From Symsagittifera roscoffensis (lineage: Eukaryota > Xenacoelomorpha > Acoela > Convolutidae), in contig NC_087067.1 of the NCBI RefSeq assembly GCF_963678635.1, forward strand, positions 20,640,596 through 20,704,595: a DNA stretch of 64,000 nucleotides, read 5' to 3'. The position numbers were made by a program, and so were the translations under genes. The notes beneath the pieces were generated by a model, which was not told the DNA's origin, searched no databases, and was given only the letters and a program-made list of their open reading frames with translations. Each line of letters opens with the position of its first letter. Positions within the stretch are counted from its first letter, which is position 1. Positions 21,268-31,091 of the stretch are shown piece by piece.

Positions 21268-21936
21268 TCATTGAAGATCCGACCAAAGGTTCGGTATATG
21301 TCCTTTTTCGAAATTTTCCTTTCGATTTTTCAAAACATCTTCATACTTTTCCACTATACCCCCATGTATTGAATCAATTGAATCTTCCGCATTAACTAGT
21401 TGCCAAGTTTCGTCTTTCATTCCCATAAAATTGTCCAAAACCTTCTTCTGGAATTCGACTTTTTCGTATCTTTCCGCGCCATAATCACCTCTATGTTGGG
21501 CGTTATCTGGGTTCAAGAGCATGAAAAATACAATATCTGGTTTGAGAAGCCCGATATCAGGCGATTTGGACCACTGCATAGTAAATCCAGGCTTCGCGCA
21601 AGTATATGCTACTCCTGAAAACGCGTAGCGATCCACGACCAAACTTATCCCGTCATTTAATTTATTCTTCATTTCATCGTATTTTTCCCATCGATTTGCC
21701 GAAAACAGTAAATGGATTGATTTGTCGTTCAACTTAAATTTCGAGTCCACTAGATATTCATTGATTGATTTTCCAATATGAGTCGACCGATCGGGAAATT
21801 TCATTAACTCGACTTTCCTTCCACTTTGCTCTATTTTCGTGACCAGTTTCTGAGCCTGCGTAGATTTTCCAGCTTTGTCAAGGCCTTCAAAAACAATTAA
21901 CATGCCACGACGAGCTGTGGCTTTATTGGATACCAT
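21268..21936 (-). CDS. DTYMK: Thymidylate kinase, copy 1 (intronless, 222 aa)
   Basis: Phosphorylates dTMP to dTDP with ATP, an essential step of dTTP supply. The reading frame is complete: P-loop GLDKAGKS (18-25), FPDRST (47-52) and FSANRWE (78-84) of the dTMP site, DRYAFSG (102-108) with the DRY motif, KPDIV (132-136), and the lid segment HRGDYGAERYE (148-158). It matches animal TMPK along its whole length and is about ten residues longer than the human enzyme. No intron interrupts the frame. An acceptor-like GTTTCAG ends 9 nt before the ATG. The 5' flank is a copy of dispersed repeat F. No AATAAA was found close to the stop. Confidence 0.94.
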   Translation of the reverse strand: MVSNKATARRGMLIVFEGLDKAGKSTQAQKLVTKIEQSGRKVELMKFPDRSTHIGKSINEYLVDSKFKLNDKSIHLLFSANRWEKYDEMKNKLNDGISLVVDRYAFSGVAYTCAKPGFTMQWSKSPDIGLLKPDIVFFMLLNPDNAQHRGDYGAERYEKVEFQKKVLDNFMGMKDETWQLVNAEDSIDSIHGGIVEKYEDVLKNRKENFEKGHIPNLWSDLQ

Positions 21937-21944
21937 TTGAGCAA

Positions 21945-21965
21945 TCTGAAACTTTTTTCATTGAT
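21945..21965 (-). promoter_or_regulatory. Splice-acceptor-like site 9 nt before thymidylate kinase ATG (copy 1)
   Basis: Minus strand: CTAATCAATGAAAAAAG then TTTCAG, ATTGCTCAA and ATG. A branch-like CTAAT lies about 22 nt before the AG. It could end a 5'-UTR intron or accept a spliced leader. An identical site lies at 26643-26663 before copy 2. Confidence 0.4.
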
Positions 21966-22019
21966 TAGCAACGTGTCAGCACTGTTTTTATGTAACAACA
22001 CATCTGGAAAAAACCGCGT

Positions 22020-22340
22020 GACTCGAACGTGTTTTTGTTCCGATTAATGAAACCGGGGAGGAACTTTGTATTCGGGAGTGCTTTACTTTTTCTTTCGACC
22101 ATTGAAATTTTTTTTTCTTTTTATTTTCCATGCAAATCAGGTACCACAAATAATCATCCGAATGGGTTGAGTGATATATCATATTAAAGCATTTTCAGTC
22201 GTTATTGGAACGACATTAAAATTTTGCAAACAACTGTCTGTTTTGATTTAAGATTTTTGATTCTAGGTCTAATTTTGAGCGTGTAAACCGATCGAGTAAC
22301 GTTCGTAATATATAGAAATTAGCAATTTAAGTTAAAAAAA
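22020..22340. repeat. Dispersed repeat F, copy upstream of thymidylate kinase 1
   Basis: Carries TTGTTCCGATTAATGAAA, GAGGAACTTTGTATTCGGG, GGTACCACAAATAATCATC, GGTTGAGTGATATATCATAT and CGATCGAGTAACGTTCGT. The same phrases in the same order occur at 43787-44050 and partly at 34930-35170. It begins about 85 bp upstream of the kinase ATG, so it occupies the place of a promoter. The short frame at 21988-22182 lies within this repeat and is not called. Confidence 0.75.
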
Positions 22341-22520
22341 ACTAGAGGTAGGAATTCGAAATTTTGTGGATTTTTTTAAACCCAAGTTTCCCGAAAAAAA
22401 ATTGAAAAAAAAACGTCTTATCTCGGAAACTAACAGGATTTGAGCATTCAAATTAAGAGGCAAGATTTGAGACGCTAGGGTGTACGCTGACAATAAGGTT
22501 GTATCTTTATTAAGGGCGTT
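22341..22520. repeat. Single unit of the ~167-bp repeat family (dup unit 1)
   Basis: AACTAGAGGTAGGAATTCGA, a TTTAAACCCAAGTTTCCCG stretch, CGTCTTATCTCGGAAACTAA, then GAGGCAAGATTTGAGACGC. It is closely similar to 40555-40735, the first unit of the array at 40.5-41.7 kb. Confidence 0.7.
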
Positions 22521-23552
22521 TATTATCTAATTTAGTCTCTTTTCTTGTGCATCGTGTGATGAAAGTCGACTGTTCATTTCCGAAACTGTTAAATGAATCT
22601 GCTGAATATCAAAGATAAATATTGGTCCATACTGGGTAATTCTGAATATCAATTTTTTTCAAATCTAAAACGTTTTTCCGAAGCAGTCTGAAATACCAGA
22701 GCGGTATTTCGCCCAAGTCGGAATCTAGAATTTTCTCGACCATTTTCGGATGTCGACCAAATCATTTTTTCGAGGTCGCCCAAAACACTAAATAGTGCTA
22801 TTTTGCCACAATTTTTTTGCGCTGCATGTGATTTTTTATAAACAGGCTAAAAATGTCCCCCCTCAAAGTAGAAATATATTGATCCCACAAGCGCCTCAAA
22901 ATATATCTTTCCCAAACGGATGTTGTAAAATACTATCAATGAGGGATCAATTAACCCCCTATGTTGGAAACCCCCTAAGTCTCCATTCCCCCCAAGTTCA
23001 GCCATTTAACCCTCTTTAATTCAAGTAGCTCCGACAAAAACAGTAATATTATCAGATCAATCAAGAATTTTTAATTAACACTTGCTCCAAGGCGCTGCAA
23101 CAATTTAATAGGTGGAAAGATGGAAAAGTTTAAACCAACAGAAACGTTAGACGTGCCTATTCGCTGAAAGACTTTTGCACAAGACTGAAATCAAAATTAA
23201 CAGAAAATAAATTATAGCAGCTAGCAAATCTTTACTGCACAATTCGTGCAGATTTCTAAAACAACTGTTTCGTTTTTCATTTGTTTAAAACAAACCGGTT
23301 TTAGGTATTTCCAACACCCGGCTTTGATATCCCAATTGTCGAATGTTCATATTTCTGCTTATTTTCTAATCAGTTAAAATAAATAATGACCTGGGTTTAT
23401 TCGCTTTCTTTGTGAGTTGCGTTATTTCTTTGAGGTTTTTCAGCACTCAATTCTGATTGGATGAAAATAACGGAAAACAAGTTTCCACAATTCGGTCCCC
23501 CCATCATGAGGGACGCCACCGTAGAGAAGTGAAGCAAACCACCAGCTGATTT

Positions 23553-23866
23553 AGGGGTCGGGGCGGGGGCAGACACCGTCTCACTCAAGAATTCGACCCC
23601 CTGCCGACCAAAGGGTGCCCCTTTGTACTTTTTTGAGATTTCAGTTTTTGGCTGGCTGACCCTAAAATTTTCTCAAGGTGCCAAAATATTCTATTTTTGA
23701 GGGGAAGCGCGCGCGGGGAAATTTTTTTAGTCAAAATTTTCCAAAGTGCTTAAATTCGCCTTTTTAAAAAACAATTTGCGGGCGGCCCAAAAAATTTGGT
23801 CAAAATGGGGTCTTTATAGTGATTTGGGAGAGCTCAGAAAATCAATTTGGTCGACCTAAAAAAAAA
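23553..23866 (+). mobile_element. hAT-type MITE relative in duplication unit 2
   Basis: Counterpart of 18916-19237 with the same internal order (CGACCCCCTGCCGACC, GGGGAAGCGCGCGCGGGG, GGTCGACCTAAAA). It was present before the segmental duplication. Confidence 0.55.
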
Positions 23867-25965
23867 GAACCTGTATATAACGCATACGCTTCGAATTATT
23901 TAAGCCGGGAATCAAGCCAATTTATCATCGCTTTGTAAAACAAATTCAGCCAGCTTATCATCGCTTGTTATAAAAATGAGAAATTTTTAAAACAATTTCA
24001 ACTTCTTTTTTATAGAACTTATTAACTTTTGATCAAACAGCTTGAGACTATTTAAAATGCAGTCGAAATTTACCCTGATACGCACTGGAGACTTTATAAG
24101 CACTTGGTGTAGCTGAATTCTTTTTTGATTCCCTGGCGTTCCCTCGCAATTATAAGAAATACTAAATAGTAATTTAACTCTATGCTAAGCTGGTTAAAGC
24201 TTCAAAGTGATTTAACGTGAATCGAAAGCTTAAAACTTGGAAAAACACTTTTCGTCGCCCTAGTCGGTCATATTGTGACTTCATTTTTTCGAAAGTAAAT
24301 CGAATTCAGATAGATGCGAATAATCGACTTCATTTGCAAAGAGACTCAGACATGCATTACCTGCCTAGAAGCAAAACACTCAAAATTGAATTCACATAAT
24401 TATTGAACGCTATGTACTCTGCTCTACTTATTTCAATTATTTCTGCTCTACAATTAATAAAGTAGTTTCAGCGTAATTCTTGATTAATTGAAAAAAGCCA
24501 AAATGACTCATTTTTGGGGTAAAATTTTTGTTGAGATTTTCAGAGAAAAAATTGCACCATATTAATTCTGGTGAAATTTTAAGCAACTTTTGTTCTCTTC
24601 AATTTTTGTCAAATCTTAACCCAAATTGAGAAAAACGCGTTCGAAAATTCAAGTTTTGTTCGTTTTGTCCGGATAATTTAAATCAGCACTGTATGAAATT
24701 TAGGGTATAAAAATTCTGGTGGGGTCCATTTAGGTCCCAAAAAATGGAGGGGTTAATATTCTAGGGGAATAAGGTCTATAAAAAACTCAATTTGTTTTGC
24801 GGGGGGGGGGGAGTCCGGAGTCCATGACAGAGTAGCCATGAATTATACATAGAAACACTTAGCAATGAACTATACAACACCAAAACCTTGAATACTTTCA
24901 TTTTTATTGCACTAAATTAGTAAATTTATTAACTTACTGATTTAGTGCAATAAAATGCAACTACAAAATGGATGAAATAGATGAAATCAATCAGAAAATT
25001 TCAAACTAATTCCAACCAAGAACTTACCATTTGAAGTCTCGACTATATTTGCAGCAGGCAGCTTCATCAACAAAAATATTCTTTTGAAATTAACGAAAAT
25101 AGTCCAATCAAAGTTGGCAACGATCCAGAGTTCCGGGCTCCGAACTCAAGATATGAGGATGCAGACAAACGAAAGTTTCCAAGACTAAGTACAGCTTCGT
25201 TAAACGAATACAAAATATTGCAAATAAAGGCAAAGCGGTCCTTTAAAAAAAAAACGTTTTCGATGATACCTTGGTGCTTTTTAGTAAGGCTGAACAGGAC
25301 TAATGATGACGTAATTATTAAATGAAAGGAACTCTTTGTTGGTATAATTTAACCAAATATCCGAGCCAAAATAAGTAGCTCAAACCTCTTGGCCTGATAA
25401 CGATTGTAATTAATATTAGGCTGCTTGCTAGTTAGTAACAAACGATAACTAGAGATGGTAAACAACCATTTGATGTTAATTTATGTTGTGTCGATTCAAC
25501 CAAAATCGAACGCCCGATTTAGTTTGCAGCCTGCTTGTGCTTCGAGGACAGTCCCAATGTAGACTATCGCTTCGAAGTCAGCAGCGTTTTGTACACAGAT
25601 AATAACAACAAAACATACCAGCACACTAGTACAGAGGCACACCAAACCACCTGAAAAACAATTTTGATCACAAACTCAGGTAATTGCTGGACGGAGTTCA
25701 TTGAAGAGCAAACACATTAAATTACAGACTGCATACGATAAAACAACAAAATGAAAATTAAAAAATCTATATGTTTTTCTCATTATTGCGAGAATGAAAA
25801 GAACAATAAAAGAAATGCGATACTACCAAGAAACGTGAAAGATCAATTTACACGATTTCAAACCAATTCTATCAAAGCAAAAAGAAGTACAAAAACAAAG
25901 AGCACAATTAACAACAAAAATATATTGAAAAAAAAAACTGTTCATATAAAAAACGATTGAATTTC

Positions 25966-26634
25966 TCATTGCAGATCCGACCAAAGGCTCGGTATATGTC
26001 CTTTTTCAAAATTTTCTTTTTGATTTTTCAAAACATCTTCATACTTTTCCACTATACCTCCATGTATTGAATCAATTGAATCTTCCGCATTAACTATTTG
26101 CCAAGTTTCGTCTTTCATTCCCATAAAGTTGTCCAAAACCTTCTTCTGGAATTCGACTTTTTCGTATCTTTCCGCGCCATAATCACCTCTATGTTGGGCG
26201 TTATCTGGGTTCAAGAGCATGAAAAATACAATATCTGGTTTGAGAAGCCCGATATCGGGCGATTTGGACCACTGCATAGTAAATCCAGGCTTCGCGCAAG
26301 TATATGCTACTCCTGAAAACGCGTAGCGATCCACGACCAAACTTATCCCGTCATTTAATTTATTCTTCATTTCATCGTATTTTTCCCATCGATTTGCCGA
26401 AAACAGTAAATGGATTGATTTGTCGTTCAACTTAAATTTCGAGTCCACTAGATATTCATTGATTGATTTTCCAATATGAGTCGACCGATCGGGAAATTTC
26501 ATTAACTCGACTTTCCTTCCACTTTGCTCTATTTTCGTGACCAGTTTCTGAGCCTGCGTAGATTTTCCAGCTTTGTCAAGGCCTTCAAAAACAATTAACA
26601 TGCCACGACGAGCTGTGGCTTTATTGGATACCAT
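25966..26634 (-). CDS. DTYMK: Thymidylate kinase, copy 2 (intronless, 222 aa)
   Basis: Same length and motifs as copy 1. It differs by three residues, L180I, R205Q and N216S, plus six synonymous changes that I counted by eye (for example CTT/CTG for Leu221, TTC/TTT for Phe209, CCT/CCC for Pro126). All nine differences fall in the C-terminal half; the first 377 coding bases and the whole proximal 5' flank are identical to copy 1. None of the changes touches the P-loop, DRY or lid motifs. Both copies therefore look functional. Confidence 0.93.
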   Translation of the reverse strand: MVSNKATARRGMLIVFEGLDKAGKSTQAQKLVTKIEQSGRKVELMKFPDRSTHIGKSINEYLVDSKFKLNDKSIHLLFSANRWEKYDEMKNKLNDGISLVVDRYAFSGVAYTCAKPGFTMQWSKSPDIGLLKPDIVFFMLLNPDNAQHRGDYGAERYEKVEFQKKVLDNFMGMKDETWQIVNAEDSIDSIHGGIVEKYEDVLKNQKENFEKGHIPSLWSDLQ

Positions 26635-26717
26635 TTGAGCAATCTGAAACTTTTTTCATTGATTAGCAACGTGTCAGCACTGTTTTTATGTAACAACACA
26701 TCTGGAAAAAACCGCGT

Positions 26718-27038
26718 GACTCGAACGTGTTTTTGTTCCGATTAATGAAACCGGGGAGGAACTTTGTATTCGGGAGTGCTTTACTTTTTCTTTCGACCAT
26801 TGAAATTTTTTTTTCTTTTTATTTTCCATGCAAATCAGGTACCACAAATAATCATCCGAATGGGTTGAGTGATATATCATATTAAAGCATTTTCAGTCGT
26901 TATTGGAACGACATTAAAATTTTGCAAACAACTGTCTGTTTTGATTTAAGATTTTTGATTCTAGGTCTAATTTTGAGCGTGTAAACCGATCGAGTAACGT
27001 TCGTAATATATAGAAATTAGCAATTTAAGTTAAAAAAA
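26718..27038. repeat. Dispersed repeat F, copy upstream of thymidylate kinase 2
   Basis: Identical to 22020-22340, part of the identical tract shared by the two duplication units. Confidence 0.75.
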
Positions 27039-27220
27039 ACTAGAGGTAGGAATTCGAAATTTTGTGAATTTTTTAAACCCAAGTTTCCCGAAAAAAAATT
27101 GAAAAAAAAACGTCTTATCTCGGAAACTAAAAGGATTTGAGCATTCAAATTAAGAGGCAAGATTTGAGACGCTAGGGTGTACGCTGACAATAAGGTTGTA
27201 TCTTTATTAAGGGCGTTTAT
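27039..27220. repeat. Single unit of the ~167-bp repeat family (dup unit 2)
   Basis: Counterpart of 22341-22520. Differences from unit 1 resume here (TTTTGTGAATT versus TTTTGTGGATT), marking the right end of the identical tract. Confidence 0.7.
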
Positions 27221-27814
27221 TATCTAATTTAGTCTCTTTTCTTGTGCATCGTGTGATGAAAGTTGACTGTTCATTTCCGAAACTGTTAAATGAATCTGCT
27301 GAATATCAAAGATAAATATTGGTCCATACTGGGTAATTCTGAATATCAATTTTTTTTCAAATCTAAAACTTTTTTCCGAAGCAGTCTGAAATACCAGAGC
27401 GGTATTTCGCCCAAGTCGAATCTAGAATTTTCTCGACCATTTTCGAATGTCGACCAAATCATTTTTTCGAGGTCGCCCAAAACACTAAATAGTGCTATTT
27501 TGCCACAATTTTTTGCGCTGCATGTGATTTTTTATAAACAGGCTAAAAATGTCCCCCCTCAAAGTAAAAATATATTGATCCCACAAGCGCCTCATAATAT
27601 ATCTTTCCCAAACGGATGTTGTAAAATACTATCAATGAGGGATCAATTAACCCCCTATGTTGGAAACCCCCTAAGTCTCCATTCCCCCCAAGTTCAGCCA
27701 TTTAACCCTCTTTAATTCAAGTAGCTCCAACAAAAACAGATAAATTGAGGTAAAGAAATGGATTATTTCATAAATTATATTCTTATAGGTTCATATAGAT
27801 TCCCAAGATCATAA

Positions 27815-28080
27815 CACTGAGGCGAAGCAGCGAATCGCAAACACTAGCCAGAACACGACAAAAAGCAGCTCAATAAAGTGCATTAATAAGTAGAAATAAG
27901 CCTCGAATTAGTAAAAATTCGGCTTCGTCACGGATTCGATCTGCGACCTAAAGATTCTGAGTCTCACACACTAACCACTCAGCCGCAGATGTTCAACAAC
28001 TCAAACGCTAGCCACAAATAAATCAGAGAACAGATGCTATGAAAATTCCAATGATACAGATCAAGATTACAGCAAAAAAG
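27815..28080 (-). mobile_element. tRNA-derived SINE-like element, family A
   Basis: The minus strand from 27991 reads GCGGCTGAGTGGTTAGTGTG (box A, Leu/Ser-type D arm), then TGAGACTCAGAATCTT (an anticodon-like loop with CAG), then GATCGAATCC (box B, 27932-27941). The acceptor stem is not paired and the variable arm is short, so it is not a functional tRNA. It is followed by CGAGGCTTATTTCTAC, which also trails the copies at 59.9, 61.7 and 63.6 kb. The hairpin-like GAGGCGAAGCAGCGAATCGC at 27820-27840 marks the other end. Confidence 0.7.
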
Positions 28081-28853
28081 AAACCAAATAAGTGATCACC
28101 TGAACACTTTTAATGAATAATTAATTGGGGCCAAATTAGCAAAGAAATTCATCGGTGCAGTCTTCTGGCATTCTTTTCGTAAAACTTTCCCAGGATTTCA
28201 TCGGAAAAGTTTAGCTCCAACTTCGCAAAACAAATTGCATCAAAATTTAGAAAAATTTTTTCTTCATCTTCTTTTAACTAGCCCTATTTTAAAAACTAAT
28301 TCAAAGACTTCAATTGAACTAGGAAGAGGTTAGGTAACACTGCTTTCGTAGCTGAATTTTTTCTTCTCGCAAATAGTTCCACTCTTAATTCTCAGAAATT
28401 CATCAATAGTTTCATAAAACTTCTCACCGAAAAATAACACTTCCGCTTTCACATAGCAGAAAAAACACTTCGTTTTTTTTTCAAGAGCGAACAAGCAAAT
28501 ACGTCTAAAATCTGGCTATGAGAACGTGTCTGATTGAATAGTTCCCAAATTAAAGTTCCACAAAAAGCATAAAAATAATTACCCATCAGATGAACCAACT
28601 TCAACCAAAATCATAGCAAAGAACATAACAGGAGTTCGGAAAGACACGTCTCAGTGCTTGTTCATCAACTTGAGTTTTATCCTCTCAATTGAACTTTTTT
28701 AAAAAAAAAACTTAATTACAAAAGAGGTCCTTCCATTTAGATACGGTAAGTGCAAAAGCTGGATAGGGCCATACCAGCGCTATTAAAATGCAAATATATC
28801 AGCAAACTGTAAAAGTCATAAATCAGCACTAAATGCATCGTCGTAATGTTAAT
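28081..28853. other. AT-rich spacer
   Basis: No coding frame, RNA motif or clear repeat that I can support. Confidence 0.4.
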
Positions 28854-30264
28854 TTATCTTAACCGTCCTTCCTCTACAATATCACTAATGGAGTTGTCGA
28901 TAAACTGAATTTTGCGCAGCGATCTGCAGCCCCTTATACAAAGAATAGAGTTTCTCAGTACCGCGAAGCTTATTTTAGTTCTTATGTAGTTTATCGATTC
29001 TGGGTAGCTTTCTGGTCTCTTTTCACTTAGTTTTTCGGCTAATTACTGCATCGTCCGCGTGGCTGTCGGAGCAGCGCCAACAGTGCATCCGAAAATTAGC
29101 GGGCAGAAGCTTCTCTGCTCTACGTTTAAATTCTTTGCTGATATTTGAAGTGCTTCAGCGTTTCGACATCAGCGTTTCGCGTCTTTATGCAGTTTTCGCA
29201 ATGTTATGGCATGGGGGTTGAAAATTTTCACATCAAAGAAAGCGCGGCGAAATCGTGAACCCCAGAATCTGTTTACTTTATTGTCAAGTCGTGCCTCATC
29301 TTCAGTTGTAGTTGAATTGTTGACAAAGCTTTCGCCTTGCAACGGCTGAAGTTGCGGCTCAATCTCGACGTCATGGCAAACCTCGTTCATGAGGTTGGCG
29401 AATGTGTTTCTAATTTTTTTTGTGTCTTATGTGTGTGTAACCGCCCTTTGCACAGTGAGAGCAGGTGTCAAGTTAAAATTAGCCCCACATGCACACGTTA
29501 GTGGGGGTTTGATCGGTTCCCATCAGTATCTTAAGCAAATACCATCTCTGAATTCTGATTTATTCAGGTTGAAGTTGTATCTGCTCAGTGCTAAGCCATT
29601 GAACCAGTTAGAAGCTCCCTTTTCAGAGGCTAGGTCGATTGCGTATTTATCTATTTCATTTAAGGCGTTAATGAGGTTTGTTTTCTTTCGGTTTCTATCA
29701 GTTTTCAATTTTTTGATTTTCGTACAAATTTTTTCTTGCTGTGTTATTGCTGTAACAGGATCTTGGGATTCGAGTACTAGCGATGTTTCCTTAAACCATT
29801 CTAGATAACTTCCATGGTCGAATGGCAGCTTGATGTTAAGGCTGCCCATTTTAAGGGGTAAGGAAGTTATCTCACGGAACTTGGGGTTCAATGTGTCTTT
29901 ACCGACTAGGTTAGATATTTGTTGTTTCTTGATAATGTTTTCACATATTTCTAAGTTTTCGATACTGTTAGGCTTTGTCCTGGTTAGAAATGAAAGCTTT
30001 TTTTGAACTCCTTTAGTATAGCAGGCATAAACGTTTCGGGGGAAGTTTAAGCGATTTTCGTTTGTTTTTTTTTTTCAAAATTTTGATTTGCTCATTCTGT
30101 TGGAACTCGAGGAAATTTTTACATTCAGATTCTGTTCTTATAACTGAACCAAGCACTCGGGCGCCTGTCTTTATAGTGATTCCTGTATTTTCGAAGATTT
30201 TCTCAGCTTTACCAAAATTTTCATCTTTGACAATGAGTTGGCATTTGTTTTCCTCTCAATTAAA
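28854..30264 (-). pseudogene. Retrotransposon reverse-transcriptase C-terminal region, decayed
   Basis: Reading the minus strand from 30264: CQLIVKDENFGKAEKIFENT, GARVLGSVIRTESE, ACYTKGVQKKLSFLTRT, LPLKMGSLNIKLPFD, ALASEKGASNWFNGL and RYNFNLNKSEFRDGI. Then, past a stop, a damaged CACGANFNLT zinc-knuckle region, NEVCHDVEIEPQLQPLQGES, ARLDNKVNRFWGSRFRRAFF with DVKIFNPHA, and, in a shifted frame, FCPLIFGCTVGAAPT and LSEKRPESYPESINYIRTK up to TAA at 28854. This is the post-RT part of an abundant invertebrate/fish LINE-like retrotransposon. The LD...FFDVKVF pattern resembles a PD-(D/E)XK nuclease. At least three stops and one or more frameshifts make it dead. The RT core itself is missing. Confidence 0.8.
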
Positions 30265-31091
30265 CTGTGATTAATTTTTGAAGATTTACAGTTTCGAACT
30301 GTCTATTTATGAAGTGCAATGGGGACCATTTGTACCTCTTCCAGTGACGTAATAGCAATATAGTCTGCAAAACGTCAGAAACGTCCATATTATGATACTG
30401 AACTGGACCCATGGGAACATTCTTTGAACAAAGAACTGAAATTTCGGCATTTTTACTGCCCCACAGATTTTTCCTAGACCACCTAAAAAGCCTCAACTTA
30501 ATGCTGTAATCCGAAGTTTTACTACGTTGTTTTATACAAAACATGATAAGAAGGCTGATAGAGGGAAAGTAAGAGCAACCTTGACCTTGAAAAACAACAA
30601 ATAATAAAAATTTACAGCTTAAAGAAGAGGCAAAAAACACTAATGGATAGGCGATATTGGTGTCTCAAGAGCTAAAATTTCTTGCCAGTTTCTCTCGCCT
30701 TATCTTTTTGAAGTTTTTCAAGCAGCTCGAACTGCGACTGAAACTACTATGATAAAAAGTCAGTCGACCCGTAGAACATTTTGTACCATGGATAAACATC
30801 AGCATGAAATTCTTGCCCAATTTAGACCCACCGTAGTAGGTCGACAATTGATTAACTGATTTATTAGCTTATTTGCCCCTACTAAATCAAATAACTTTTC
30901 CTTTCGGTTCAGCGCCAGTTGGATTTTACAGAGAAACATTCAGATGCATTTTCGCCTTCATAAATCATGGATATGGAGATTTAAGTTTTATAGCTGTAAA
31001 GCTTTTCATAACTTGAAATCAGTAGAAAATCAGATTTTGATAAATGACAGCATAAAGAGGAAAGCAAATTTCAACACAAAATAAATGTAAC
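30265..31091. other. Spacer between RT remnant and satellite
   Basis: No supported gene. The frames at 30260-30640 and 30665-30847 show no family features. Confidence 0.35.

Larger units (their letters stand above)
18405..23040. repeat. Tandem segmental duplication, unit 1
   Basis: Unit 1 starts near AAACAGTAAAATTATCAGAT (18405) and runs to GTAGCTCCGACAAAAACAG (23040), where unit 2 begins directly with TAATATTATCAGATC. The shared AAACAG at start, junction and end is compatible with an unequal-exchange or microhomology junction. It contains a MITE relative, the thymidylate kinase gene, repeat F and a stretch of the ~167-bp repeat family. Confidence 0.88.
23041..27739. repeat. Tandem segmental duplication, unit 2
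   Basis: Collinear with unit 1; the kinase genes are offset by 4698 bp. Identity is high but patchy. Unit 2 lacks a 46-bp insertion present in unit 1 near 19446-19491, and its 24433-24697 and 24781-24857 segments are unrelated to the corresponding 19855-20010 and 20096-20165 of unit 1. It ends at ACAAAAACAGATAAATTGAGG. Confidence 0.88.

Noticed and set aside
21988-22182. 64-codon frame upstream of thymidylate kinase (and 26686-26880)
   Set aside because: Lies in repeat F, whose other copies do not keep the frame.
27922-27991. Possible functional tRNA-Leu (anticodon-like CAG)
   Set aside because: Acceptor stem does not pair, the variable arm is too short for Leu, and related copies lie in repeats.
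29389-29891. 139-codon plus-strand frame at 29389-29808
   Set aside because: Antisense shadow of the retrotransposon coding remnant on the minus strand.
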